From Macrococcoides epidermidis (GTDB taxonomy: Bacteria > Bacillota > Bacilli > Staphylococcales > Staphylococcaceae): 64,000 nucleotides of DNA. Both the position numbers and the translations under genes were made by a program. Positions within the stretch are counted from its first letter, which is position 1; each line of letters starts with the position of its first letter. The notes under the pieces are model-generated. The model was given only the letters and a program-made list of their open reading frames with translations, did not search any database and was not told where the DNA came from. Positions 26,579 through 34,985 of the stretch are shown here, one piece after another. The stretch is from NCBI RefSeq assembly GCF_042659445.1, contig NZ_JBHSSR010000001.1. One strand, written 5' to 3'.

Positions 26579-27067
26579 CTAACGGTAATTGCTTAAGTGC
26601 AATTGCCGTTTTATTATTTTGGATTGTAAGTCTGCGAGTAACAGTGCTTTTTGATGTTGCTTATGTATAAAATTTATATTTTGAGGCACAATCAATTCCA
26701 TATTATTTATAAAAAGTATTCTTGTCTGATCCTTCTTACCTTCAAAATGATAAATCATCTGATGCTGTATAAATAATTGAAAATGCGTTTTTGACTGATG
26801 GATTGGATAATACATCCATTGAATAGATGGTTCGATAATAATTGGAAGATGATGCATATGCCTGGTTAATACTTTTGCAGACTGCTTACGGGTTTTTATA
26901 TTACTTCCAAAGAAAATTAATGTTTGATCCAATAACTTTTCTGGCCTTTCATCAACCATTCTAACTTCCCCACAAAAGGAATAAATTTGAGTCTTCCCTT
27001 CTGCTTCGGGACTTTGATAAATACACATATCAGTTGCACAAAGCGGCATTTCTAACATAATATTCAC
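26579..27067 (-). CDS. comK: Competence transcription factor ComK
   Basis: ComK is the master activator of DNA-uptake genes and binds AT-rich K-boxes as a tetramer. This 162-residue protein shows the family core: LIFFGSNIKTRKQSAK near residue 50, 'PIIIEPSIQWMYYPIHQS' matching the 'PPIMVDPSxxxxFFPT' block, a strand-rich middle, and VPQNINFIHKQHQKALLL near 128. B. subtilis ComK has 192 residues, so this form is shorter at both ends, as are staphylococcal ComK1 proteins. It is divergent from a small sigma factor. MecA, SpxH, Spx and CoiA in the same window belong to the pathway that degrades or follows ComK in Bacillus. The reading frame is intact, so competence may be latent and not lost. Confidence 0.88.
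   Translation of the reverse strand: MNIMLEMPLCATDMCIYQSPEAEGKTQIYSFCGEVRMVDERPEKLLDQTLIFFGSNIKTRKQSAKVLTRHMHHLPIIIEPSIQWMYYPIHQSKTHFQLFIQHQMIYHFEGKKDQTRILFINNMELIVPQNINFIHKQHQKALLLADLQSKIIKRQLHLSNYR
26581..26618 (+). terminator. Terminator of M20 gene overlapping comK 3' end
   Basis: A 12-bp stem with one T-G pair (26581-26592 with 26599-26610) is followed by TTTTATTATTTT on the plus strand. The wobble works only in plus-strand RNA. The hairpin lies inside the last codons of comK. Confidence 0.75.
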
Positions 27068-27247
27068 CTCTTATCAAATTATCATTTCTACATTATTATA
27101 ATTAAATCCATCTAAATACTTCACTTTTTAATCAATTTTTGACAATAAAACTATATTTATTTAATAAACTAAACAATTATTATCGAAATGTTAATTTTTA
27201 ATTAACAAAAATTTTGAATATACTTACTTCATCCGGAAATAAAAATA

Positions 27248-27263
27248 GAATATCTAGATATTC
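27248..27263. promoter_or_regulatory. 16-bp perfect palindrome ahead of sigma gene
   Basis: GAATATCTAGATATTC is fully self-complementary and ends 12 bp before the ATG of the sigma-factor gene, just ahead of its GGGG ribosome binding site. It may be a DNA operator or, in the mRNA, a 6-bp hairpin next to the ribosome site. Confidence 0.5.
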
Positions 27264-27275
27264 AATGGGGAAAAT

Positions 27276-27749
27276 ATGTTTGAAGAAACAAAGAATAAAT
27301 ATGAAAAGTTAATCTTTCACCTCATTCATAAATATCAATTAACTTATGACTTTGATGAGTTTTATCAAATGGCATTAATAAAACTTTGGGAATTAGATCA
27401 ATCTTATGATTCCAACAAAACATCTAATAAAGATCACTATGTCTATACAAAACTCAAGTTTTTCTTTATCGATGAAATTAGAAAGTTATCTAAAAGAAAT
27501 GAACGGTTTATCTTAATGAATGACGACATTATATATCATAGTAATCATTTCAATGATTCATATGATCATTTGACATTAAAAGAAATAAAGCATTATTTAA
27601 ATCTTGAAGAATATCAGTGGCTGACGTTATTTTTGAAAGGTTATTCAATGAAGGAAATAGCAGATGAGATGAAGGTTAGTGTGTCTACAATAAAAAAATA
27701 TAAGAAAAACGCACAAAAGAAGTTAACCTTCTTTTATCACAATCATTAA
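27276..27749 (+). CDS. Small alternative sigma factor, SigS-like
   Basis: This 157-residue protein has sigma region 2 (DFDEFYQMALIKLWELDQSYD, then YVYTKLKFFFIDEIRKLSKRNE) and region 4 (LNLEEYQWLTLFLKGYSMKEIADEMKVSVSTIKKYKKNAQKKL) with a clear helix-turn-helix, and no region 3, so it is of extracytoplasmic-function size. The 'EFYQMALIKLW' segment and length resemble SigS of S. aureus; SigH, the competence sigma, is a less likely alternative. No anti-sigma gene is adjacent: the flanking genes are comK (divergent) and a DUF2187 protein. Regulation may involve the 16-bp palindrome just upstream. The shared control region with comK suggests linked expression. Confidence 0.82.
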   Translation: MFEETKNKYEKLIFHLIHKYQLTYDFDEFYQMALIKLWELDQSYDSNKTSNKDHYVYTKLKFFFIDEIRKLSKRNERFILMNDDIIYHSNHFNDSYDHLTLKEIKHYLNLEEYQWLTLFLKGYSMKEIADEMKVSVSTIKKYKKNAQKKLTFFYHNH

Positions 27750-27854
27750 AATAAACTTCATTAAAAATCTATTGAATAATCAATAAATTTTTATGTTCAA
27801 TATGCATCAAATTTAGTATAATAGCAATTAGCATGTTTTTAAGGAGGAAAAATT

Positions 27855-28034
27855 ATGGCAGCTAAAGTTGGAGATATTATTGAGTTTCACGAAGGTAAAC
27901 AAGGTATCGTTGAGAAAGTTAATGAGAATTCAGTGATTGTGGATTGTACGATTATGGAAAACTTCGAAAAATTAGAAATCCCTGAAAAAACTGTTATTAA
28001 CCATAAACGTTATACAATCATTACAGAGGCATAA
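27855..28034 (+). CDS. DUF2187 family small protein (YkvS-like)
   Basis: This 59-residue protein is preceded by a perfect AAGGAGG ribosome binding site. The sequence begins MAAKVGDIIEFHEGKQGIVEKV and continues as a small KOW/SH3-like beta barrel ending in 'HKRYTIITEA', which matches DUF2187/YkvS. It has no membrane segment. It is followed after 4 bp by the CPBP-like gene, so the two form a likely transcription unit. A nucleic-acid or ribosome link has been suggested for KOW-type barrels, but no function is established. Confidence 0.85.
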   Translation: MAAKVGDIIEFHEGKQGIVEKVNENSVIVDCTIMENFEKLEIPEKTVINHKRYTIITEA

Positions 28035-28038
28035 AATA

Positions 28039-28638
28039 ATGAACATTTTAAAAAAGCCTATCTATGGTTTTTTAATTTTATTTACTATCTTTCACATTAT
28101 ATTGTTCGGAATGAGAAGTGAACATCAGGTGTTCTGGCATTTATATACCGGCTTAATGTTATTCTCTTCTATCGGTTATATCTTCTATGAACGCAATATT
28201 CATTCTAAGCGTTTATTAGACGCGATCATCACAGGTATTCTTGCAAGTTTTGTGATCGTTATATTATATACCTTCTTATCTTTCATAATGAAAGATATTA
28301 CTTATTTTCATTTACTGAAAGTAATTGTAGGACTTGGTGTTTATGTAAAATGGCAGCTTATTATTTCATTATTTATATCTATACCGTTGCAGGAACTGTT
28401 CTTTCGTAATATGTTGCAAAATTATCTTGATGATCGATTTAATCAGTTTGTTTCAGCTTGTATCATCAGTTTATGTGTAACAAGCTTATTTATGTATTCC
28501 TTAAGTATTGAGTTATTGCTTTTCATCTTTTTAACTCAGTTTATTTTAGCTCTGAGCTATCATAATACGAAACGTTTGATTACACCTATTATAGGTCAAA
28601 TATTTGCAATAATAATATTAACGCTCATCCATAGATAA
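28039..28638 (+). CDS. Degenerate CPBP-like membrane protein
   Basis: This 199-residue protein is very hydrophobic, with about six membrane helices. The segment IPLQELFFRNMLQNYL resembles motif 1 of CPBP (Abi/CAAX) intramembrane proteases, whose consensus is EExxxR; here the first Glu is Gln (QELFFR). The FxxxH motif expected in the next helix is absent (SLFMYS), and only HN in 'LSYHNTKRL' recalls motif 3. It therefore probably keeps the fold but not the protease activity. It lies 4 bp after the DUF2187 gene. Staphylococcal homologues of this type include non-catalytic scaffold proteins; whether this is one of them is not clear. Confidence 0.65.
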   Translation: MNILKKPIYGFLILFTIFHIILFGMRSEHQVFWHLYTGLMLFSSIGYIFYERNIHSKRLLDAIITGILASFVIVILYTFLSFIMKDITYFHLLKVIVGLGVYVKWQLIISLFISIPLQELFFRNMLQNYLDDRFNQFVSACIISLCVTSLFMYSLSIELLLFIFLTQFILALSYHNTKRLITPIIGQIFAIIILTLIHR

Positions 28639-28666
28639 AAAATCCTTAGTCACTAAGGATTTTTTT
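28636..28666. terminator. Bidirectional terminator between convergent genes
   Basis: AAATCCTTAG pairs with CTAAGGATTT around loop TCA, with A and T runs on both sides. The hairpin overlaps the ends of both flanking genes. Confidence 0.9.
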
Positions 28667-29515
28667 CTTTCTGACAAGTGAATATTCTTTTTCTTCGTAA
28701 TAAGTGGATTCTTTTAATAAATAATCTTCTTCATATCTAGAAACATCTATAAATTCATATGAACATCCTTTGTTCTCAAAGGAGTCTGTACGTTCTTTAA
28801 ACATCAGTTTTATATGTAGTAGCGACGAACTTTCTGGTAATTGAATAATTTCAGTGTATTCATGCTCAATACCCTGGGCTATATTATTTGTCAGTAATAA
28901 ATGAACACCTTCTACACAAAAAATATCTTCTTCTGTAATTAAATCTGAGATTTGTCCATTATGTAATGCAATGACATAATCCGGACTCTCATTATCGTAC
29001 ATGTATCTCATCCAAGTTTTAATCGATGCCATTGGATTGGATGCAATCATTGTTTCATGATCTATTTGCACTGCTTCTGATAAAGCAATCACACCAATTT
29101 TAATACCTTTATATTGATGAATAATATATGGGGTATTAAAATACGGCTCTTTCGTAGATTCATTTAAAATATTGCATGATAAAAATGGAAATTCACTCAT
29201 CGCATGTGCCCGGCTAAAATAATTAAAGCCTAAAGAAAAGTCTTTAATCGTAATATTAGTTGCATTAAATTTCAAAAGATTCATAAGTGATATTAATGGA
29301 ATGCGTTTATATTCTTTTAAACCTGCATAATACTCACTCACTGGTGAACCTGTGATCAGCTGACCATTATTAATTAACAGAACTTGTCCACTTTGCCTAG
29401 CTAATTTAATATAAGTTGCTGCTTTATAAATATTAAATGTATTATTTTCTTGAAACATTGCACCTTTGATGTTATTTGTTGTTATAATATGTATATTAAT
29501 TAATCCTTTTTTCAT
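28646..29515 (-). CDS. 5'-nucleotidase-fold protein lacking metal ligands
   Basis: The 289-residue protein aligns by eye with the N-terminal calcineurin-like domain of UshA/YfkN-type 5'-nucleotidases: a short strand with TTNNIKG, 'AATYIKLARQSGQVLLINNGQLITGSPVSEYY', 'PFLSCNILN', 'GIKIGVIALSEAV' and PDYVIALHNG. The expected metal motifs are changed: D-x-H-G becomes N-I-K-G, the G-D after the second strand becomes G-Q, and G-N-H-E becomes roughly K-D-F-S. With the ligands gone it should not bind two metals or hydrolyse nucleotides. There is no signal peptide and no C-terminal 5'-nucleotidase domain. The ATG at 29515 follows AGAGGTGG. It is divergent from the sensor kinase gene. A binding or sensory role for a nucleotide-like ligand is conceivable. 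Confidence 0.65.
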   Translation of the reverse strand: MKKGLINIHIITTNNIKGAMFQENNTFNIYKAATYIKLARQSGQVLLINNGQLITGSPVSEYYAGLKEYKRIPLISLMNLLKFNATNITIKDFSLGFNYFSRAHAMSEFPFLSCNILNESTKEPYFNTPYIIHQYKGIKIGVIALSEAVQIDHETMIASNPMASIKTWMRYMYDNESPDYVIALHNGQISDLITEEDIFCVEGVHLLLTNNIAQGIEHEYTEIIQLPESSSLLHIKLMFKERTDSFENKGCSYEFIDVSRYEEDYLLKESTYYEEKEYSLVRKKKILSD

Positions 29516-29579
29516 GCTTCCACCTCTTTGTGATATTATAGCATGATTTTTAATATGACTTTTTAAATTGGAGAAATAT

Positions 29580-31097
29580 ATGAATAATATCAAAAAATAC
29601 GTCATTTATAATATCATAATTACATTGTTATTTTCGGCATTATTATGGTATTTATTAGCGCATAACGAAGAAGTACATCTTCGTGAAAACATAAAGAAAT
29701 CTATCGGAATACATACGGAACAGGTTGATTCGTTTTTTAGTGAAACAACTTCTGCAGTTGAAAATGTCGCTACTACTGTTATCTATGAAAAAGATAAAGT
29801 AAATATCGATAAAAAGATACAAGTGCTTAAAAATCGTGACCACCGTATCATCAATATTTATGTTCTAGATTATAAAGCAACTGTTATCAACTCAAATTCT
29901 GAAGCAATGATTGGTAAAAAAATAGAATCCATGAAATTCTTCAATCATATTGAAAAAAGAACTTTGAATAATGTGGCGATTAGTGACGTTCGTAAAAATA
30001 ATATGAATAAGAATGTCGTCTACATTACAAAAAATATTACAGATGAGAGAAAAAGTAATCTTGTTGTTGCAGAAATTGATATTAATACGATTGGTACAGT
30101 CATTGACTCTCTTCAAAAAGATAATACTGTGACGATTACAGATTTTAAAGATCATATCATTTTTCAGTCAAATCACCCCGTATTTACTAATATAAAAGAA
30201 TCACAGAAATTTTTAAAAGTTGACTGGAATCTAACAATCAATTCAAATAAGAATGTTTATCGTGAAGTATTTGAAAAAGTTCTACTTGCAGCATTAGTAT
30301 TTTCATTACTTATTGCGACATTACAACTTTTCTATCATAGCTATAAAGCACAGAAAGAAAGTGAATTATTACTTGCAGATATAAATTCTCAAAAGAAAGA
30401 ATTGATTGGTCAACTTGCTGCTAACACTGCACATGAAATAAAGAACCCATTAACATCTATTAAAGGCTTTGTAGATCTACTGGAAATGCAATATGATACT
30501 AAACATGAAAATCAATATTTTAAAATTGTAAAAACAGAATTAGAACGTATCAATTTAATAGTCAGACAATTCTTGTTACTCGGAAAACCTACAAAACTTG
30601 ATGTAGAAATTGTAGATTTAAGAGATATTGTGAGAGAGACATTAACATTTCTAGAGTATGACTTATCGATGAACAACATTCGAACGATAAAAAGCTATAC
30701 CAATCATCAAACGCTAGTTCATGTAGCTGTCGACCAATTTAAACAAATTATCATCAACCTTATTCAAAACGCAAAAGATGCTATGGTGGAACATAAACAA
30801 GGGATCATTGAAATCAAGGTGGACCACACGCATAATCAAGCTATTCTTTCAATACGAGATAATGGAAGTGGCATGAATGAGGAGGTACTTGAACAGTTAT
30901 TTAACCCATTCTTCACAACTAAAGTCACTGGTACGGGCCTTGGATTACCAGTCTCTAAAAGTATCATCGATGCAAATAACGGTGAAATTGAAGTAATTAG
31001 TAAAGTAGATATCGGTACAACATTTATTATTAAGCTGCCACTAATCTCTATTCCTTCTGAATATGATCAAAATAATAATAAAATTAAAAAAGACTAG
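29580..31097 (+). CDS. Orphan sensor histidine kinase
   Basis: This 505-residue membrane kinase has helices at about 9-28 and 235-258 flanking an extracytoplasmic Cache-like domain of some 205 residues. No clear HAMP follows; a short coiled segment leads into the HisKA helix with TAHEIKNPLTSIKGF, where the His is phosphorylated. The HATPase domain has LIQNAKDAM (N box), RDNGSGMNEEV (G1), 'NPFFTTK' (F box) and GTGLGLPVS (G2). The layout resembles KinB/KinD-like kinases of Bacillus. The start follows TTGGAG at 29569; the TTG there is not a better start. No response regulator is encoded on either side: neighbours are the inactive nucleotidase-fold gene, divergent 65 bp away, and a potassium channel subunit. 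The partner must lie elsewhere. Confidence 0.87.
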   Translation: MNNIKKYVIYNIIITLLFSALLWYLLAHNEEVHLRENIKKSIGIHTEQVDSFFSETTSAVENVATTVIYEKDKVNIDKKIQVLKNRDHRIINIYVLDYKATVINSNSEAMIGKKIESMKFFNHIEKRTLNNVAISDVRKNNMNKNVVYITKNITDERKSNLVVAEIDINTIGTVIDSLQKDNTVTITDFKDHIIFQSNHPVFTNIKESQKFLKVDWNLTINSNKNVYREVFEKVLLAALVFSLLIATLQLFYHSYKAQKESELLLADINSQKKELIGQLAANTAHEIKNPLTSIKGFVDLLEMQYDTKHENQYFKIVKTELERINLIVRQFLLLGKPTKLDVEIVDLRDIVRETLTFLEYDLSMNNIRTIKSYTNHQTLVHVAVDQFKQIIINLIQNAKDAMVEHKQGIIEIKVDHTHNQAILSIRDNGSGMNEEVLEQLFNPFFTTKVTGTGLGLPVSKSIIDANNGEIEVISKVDIGTTFIIKLPLISIPSEYDQNNNKIKKD

Positions 31098-31120
31098 CAA
31101 ACAAATGCTAGTCTTTCTTG
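31088..31120. terminator. Terminator between kinase and potassium transporter genes
   Basis: AAAGACTAGCA (31089-31099) pairs with TGCTAGTCTTT (31106-31116) around a 6-base loop. The A and T flanks let it serve both convergent genes. Confidence 0.85.
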
Positions 31121-31154
31121 CTATCAAAATATTTTCTATTTATATTAAATATTA

Positions 31155-32498
31155 TTATCCAATCATAATTCTTTCTTTTGGATATCTAAATTTATCAGGT
31201 TCTGCTTTACCACCGAGCATAATAATAAATGAGATTAATCCAACACGACCTATAAACATCAATGCCATAATGACCAGCTTACTACCACTTGTTAAATCGC
31301 CTGTTATACCAAGTGATAAACCACAAGTTCCAAAAGCACTCATCACTTCGAAGAAAATTGAAAGTAAATCGAATTTATCATTTTCAAAGAATAATATAAA
31401 TAATAAACCTGCAAAGCAGATAATAGTAGCAAGAACCATTACAGCAAAAGTTCTTTGAATATCAATGGGATCAATTTCTTTATTGAATACTTTAATGTTT
31501 GTTCTACCATTACTATAATTCAGTAAAAACAAAATTAGTATCGCAAATGTAGTTGTTCTAATACCTCCTCCTACTGAACTTGGACTAGAACCGATAAACA
31601 TGAGTCCCCCCATAAAAAAACGTGTGGCCTCTGTTAATTGATTTAAATCTATCGTCGTAAGACCTGCACTTCTAGTTGTTGAAGATTGAAATAATGCATA
31701 AAAAAGACCTTTATGCCATGAAATATTTTTAAAAGCGTTATTATACTCAAATAAATAAATAACAACTGTTCCGACAATAAACAATAAAAAATATGTACTA
31801 ATCGTTAGTTTTGCGAATAAACTAAACCTGAAATTTGGAATTTTGTTTGTTAAATAAGTTTTTATTTCAATAATAACAGGAAATCCAATTGCCCCTAATA
31901 CAATTAGAAACATCGTAATTGTTTGTACAAAATAATCGTCGGCGTAACTATTAAGTGAATCGCCTGTTATATCTAAACCACCATTCGTAGTTGCAGAAAT
32001 CGATGCGAATAACCCATGGAATAATGCATCTTTTATTGAATCCATATCTTTATAGAAATAAAATGCTAAAAATAAGGCGCCCAGAATTTCTATAAATAAC
32101 ATCGCCTTCACAATTTCAAGAATCATTGTTACAACGCCAGACATCTTATTTTGATTATGATCCACCATTATTAGTTGTCTTTCACGCATCCCAATCTTCT
32201 TACCAAGAATAACCCATAGCAAAGTACCCATCGCCATAACACCAATACCGCCAAGATTAAGAATGACAAGGATGACACACTGACCAAAAGTCGAATAAGT
32301 TTCTGCAATAGACACAGGTGACAAACCTGTTACACTGACACCAGACACCGCAACAAATAAAGAATCAATGTAACTAATATCAACGTTTGGTTGATGTACA
32401 TATGGCATACGGAGCAATAAGAAAGAAATGAATATTGCTACAAGATAATAGAGCACAATACCTTGTTGTGGTGTTAACTTTTGGAATAACTTGTTCAT
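31155..32498 (-). CDS. Ktr-type potassium uptake membrane subunit (KtrB/KtrD)
   Basis: This 447-residue protein is the ion-conducting subunit of a Ktr system and needs a cytoplasmic RCK partner (KtrA/KtrC) not present here. Four M-P-M repeats are visible through their pore loops: VSGVSVTGLSPV, SATTNGGLDITG, STTRSAGLTTID and SAFGTCGLSLGIT. Each has the single conserved glycine that replaces the K-channel filter. The gap between repeats 3 and 4 holds the glycine-rich gate sequence near SSPSSVGGGIRT. It lies 32 bp downstream of htrA on the same strand, an order also seen in S. aureus for KtrD. No c-di-AMP riboswitch is seen upstream, so control by c-di-AMP would act through the RCK partner. Confidence 0.9.
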   Translation of the reverse strand: MNKLFQKLTPQQGIVLYYLVAIFISFLLLRMPYVHQPNVDISYIDSLFVAVSGVSVTGLSPVSIAETYSTFGQCVILVILNLGGIGVMAMGTLLWVILGKKIGMRERQLIMVDHNQNKMSGVVTMILEIVKAMLFIEILGALFLAFYFYKDMDSIKDALFHGLFASISATTNGGLDITGDSLNSYADDYFVQTITMFLIVLGAIGFPVIIEIKTYLTNKIPNFRFSLFAKLTISTYFLLFIVGTVVIYLFEYNNAFKNISWHKGLFYALFQSSTTRSAGLTTIDLNQLTEATRFFMGGLMFIGSSPSSVGGGIRTTTFAILILFLLNYSNGRTNIKVFNKEIDPIDIQRTFAVMVLATIICFAGLLFILFFENDKFDLLSIFFEVMSAFGTCGLSLGITGDLTSGSKLVIMALMFIGRVGLISFIIMLGGKAEPDKFRYPKERIMIG

Positions 32499-32530
32499 TA
32501 TTTCACTTCTTTCTTAAATCAATGTAGATT

Positions 32531-34057
32531 TTATAACTTAATTTTAATATTTTTTTCAGCACCATTGCGAATGATTGTCAAAGTAATTGTATCCCCAATT
32601 TTCTTTTCATTAAATAGAATCTTTCTAAAATGAATTTTAGATTTAATTTCTTTATCATCTATTTTTTTAATAATATCGCCTAACTTTAATCCATTTTTCT
32701 CTGCTAAAGTGTTTGGTTCTATCTCCATAATTTCTACACCAGTTTGATCAGTCGGAGAGTTAGGATCATTAGGGTTGCTGTGCGTACCCACATCTTCAAT
32801 CATAATACCCATTTTTGGACGATTTATACTACCTTTTTGTTCAAGCTCCTTTAATACTTTTTTTACTTCGTTCACAGGAATACTAAATGCAATACCTTCT
32901 ACGCCTTCCATAGAAATCTTCATTGAATTCAGACCAATCATCTTTCCTTCTTTATTTAATAAAGGACCCCCAGAATTTCCTGGATTAATTGCAGCATCAG
33001 TTTGTAATACATGCATTTCCCAATCATAAATCTCATCACCATCAATGTCTACCGGTACATTACGTGATAAACCAGATATAATTCCAGAAGATGCACTTCC
33101 TGCAAACATTTGTCCTAAGGGACTACCTAATGCAATGACTTCTTGTCCAGGTTCCAAATGATTACTATTTGTCATCTCAATAACTGAGTTTATATTACCT
33201 TTAGGCATTGTAAGAATAGCCATATCAGTCCAGACATCATAGCCTATCATCTTTGCTTTTTCTTTCTTTCCTTCATAAGTCACTTCAATTGCATTAGCTT
33301 TTCCGACAACATGATAGTTTGTTAGTATATATGCTAAATTCTTTTCTGTTTTATAGATAATACCTGTACCAATCCCCACCTCTTCAGGCGCTTTCACTGC
33401 ACTCTCAGGATCTATCGTCTCACTATCAGTAGCTTTTTGAAGATTTGTAATACTCACCACATTCTTAATATTTTTCTTAATTGCTTGTTCTGTAGAAGTT
33501 TTAACTTCAGATTGTTTAGATACTTCTTGTGGCTTCGAATTAAACAAGCTCATAAGTAATATACCGATCAATATTCCAGCAAGTGTACCCATCAAAATTT
33601 TTGGCAGTTGTGAACCAAAAGAACGATTTTCTTTACTATTTTTTAAATCGTCATTTATCTCATTTCTACTGAAAGATGCTTCTACTAATTCATTTTCCTC
33701 AGACGTTTTGTTTATATTATTTTCATGTTTTTGGGAATCATTAGTTTCAGGACTTTCTTCATTCTCAATTTGCTTTGTTACATCTACAGTATTTTCCTTA
33801 TCAATCGCTTCTTCTGTAGCAATTGAATTACTGGTGATCAGTGATTCTTTATTTTCATTAATATGATTATCTTTGTCACTTTTTATTATTGTTTCATCCA
33901 CAATTTCAATATCTTCTTTTGGTGCTATTTTTTCTAATATATTATCTTTTTTATGTAAATACGGATAAATCATTCTAACTTTCTGACCTTTAAAGAACAA
34001 TCGTTTAGGTCGACTGTAATTTTTCTTTTTGATGACAATTTTATGTTTACGCTGCAT
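32531..34057 (-). CDS. HtrA-family serine protease with long N-terminal tail
   Basis: This surface quality-control protease degrades misfolded exported proteins. Of 508 residues, the first 155 are cytoplasmic: a basic stretch, then a Glu/Asn/Ser-rich linker. A membrane helix (ILMGTLAGILIGILLMSLF) follows at about 158-176. The trypsin-like domain has the triad His in LTNYHVVG, Asp in WTDMAIL and Ser in NPGNSGGPLL. One PDZ domain ends the chain (GVEIMEIEPNTLAEKNGLKLGD). S. aureus HtrA1 also has a very long cytoplasmic tail. The start at 34057 follows GGAGGA; an ATG 12 bp upstream overlaps that site and is rejected. The terminator of terC lies directly upstream, so the gene has its own promoter or depends on read-through. 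Confidence 0.92.
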   Translation of the reverse strand: MQRKHKIVIKKKNYSRPKRLFFKGQKVRMIYPYLHKKDNILEKIAPKEDIEIVDETIIKSDKDNHINENKESLITSNSIATEEAIDKENTVDVTKQIENEESPETNDSQKHENNINKTSEENELVEASFSRNEINDDLKNSKENRSFGSQLPKILMGTLAGILIGILLMSLFNSKPQEVSKQSEVKTSTEQAIKKNIKNVVSITNLQKATDSETIDPESAVKAPEEVGIGTGIIYKTEKNLAYILTNYHVVGKANAIEVTYEGKKEKAKMIGYDVWTDMAILTMPKGNINSVIEMTNSNHLEPGQEVIALGSPLGQMFAGSASSGIISGLSRNVPVDIDGDEIYDWEMHVLQTDAAINPGNSGGPLLNKEGKMIGLNSMKISMEGVEGIAFSIPVNEVKKVLKELEQKGSINRPKMGIMIEDVGTHSNPNDPNSPTDQTGVEIMEIEPNTLAEKNGLKLGDIIKKIDDKEIKSKIHFRKILFNEKKIGDTITLTIIRNGAEKNIKIKL

Positions 34058-34065
34058 GATTTCCT

Positions 34066-34114
34066 CCATAAAAAAACTTAGTGTATCTATTATAATATAG
34101 ATACACTAAGTTTT
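34066..34114 (-). terminator. Terminator after terC
   Basis: A 17-bp perfect stem (34073-34089 with 34098-34114), 8-base loop and U run on the minus strand. It sits about 16 bp before the htrA start codon. Confidence 0.85.
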
Positions 34115-34133
34115 ATATGATATATCAAGTTTT

Positions 34134-34907
34134 TTATGCATTTGATTGTTTTTTCTTACCACTAAACCAACCTATTGCTAATATCAATAATAATACGCCC
34201 CAGAAAGTTAATTGCCATGGCATACTGTGTGGAAATTCGTGTGGCAAGATATGAATTGATTCATGGGCAAGTACCATCACGACTAACTTCACGCCAACCC
34301 AACCTACAATTGCAAAAGCTGCTGCTTCTAATGAAGGATTATCATGCAGAAGTTTTACAAACCATGTAGCTGCAAATCGCATAATAATTACTCCTAGCAT
34401 ACCGCCAGTGAACATCACTAAAAATTGTCCTAAGTTCATCCCACCAAATTGTGGTCCAACTTCTGGTAATGTTAAAGCAATTGCTATCGCTGCGAGCATT
34501 GAATCGATTGCAAATGCAATGTCTGCAAACTCTACTTTCGCAACTGTCATCCAGAAGCCACTGCCCTTTTTACTATATTTCTCTAGTTCTGCTTCTTCAG
34601 CTTCACTTGTGGCATCACCTGTCTTAAAATATTCATATAAATTTTTTATCGACATAAATAGTAAGTATGCAGCACCTAAAGCTTGTATTTGCCAAAACTT
34701 AGCAAGATAAGCGATCGCAAACAATGACGCAAATCTAAACACAAATGCTCCGAGTAATCCATAAAATAACGCTTTCTTTCTTTCTTCTTCAGGTAAATGT
34801 TTTACCATTACTGCCATAACGATCGCATTATCTGCTGCAAGTAATCCCTCTAAAACGACAAGAACTATTACAACCCACGCGTACGTTATCAATATTGACA
34901 TATCCAT
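34134..34907 (-). CDS. TerC family membrane protein, probable Mn exporter
   Basis: This 257-residue protein has seven membrane helices of the TerC/YceF/YkoY family. Landmarks are 'LEGLLAADNAIVMAVMV' in helix 1 and VEFADIAFAIDSMLAAI in helix 4, with the acidic residues Asp and Glu that likely bind metal. Bacillus members export Mn2+ and help metallate exported enzymes. Its cytoplasmic loop carries a Glu-rich EAEEAELEKYSKKG. The ATG at 34907 follows GGAGTGAG. A yybP-ykoY riboswitch, which often precedes such genes, does not fit in the 78 bp upstream. The gene follows prfC in the same direction and a strong terminator ends the unit. Confidence 0.88.
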   Translation of the reverse strand: MDMSILITYAWVVIVLVVLEGLLAADNAIVMAVMVKHLPEEERKKALFYGLLGAFVFRFASLFAIAYLAKFWQIQALGAAYLLFMSIKNLYEYFKTGDATSEAEEAELEKYSKKGSGFWMTVAKVEFADIAFAIDSMLAAIAIALTLPEVGPQFGGMNLGQFLVMFTGGMLGVIIMRFAATWFVKLLHDNPSLEAAAFAIVGWVGVKLVVMVLAHESIHILPHEFPHSMPWQLTFWGVLLLILAIGWFSGKKKQSNA

Positions 34908-34985
34908 CTTCTCACTCCGTATCATTAATAATAATGTTAATGACTGTATTATACGCTTTTAATACATTTTATATTGTAAATCTGC

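Noticed and set aside
34408..34710. Open frame opposite terC
   Set aside because: The seven-helix TerC pattern is on the minus strand; the opposite frame has no motif or start site support.
34908..34985. yybP-ykoY manganese riboswitch before terC
   Set aside because: The 78 bp between prfC and terC is too short for the element and no matching conserved loops are visible.
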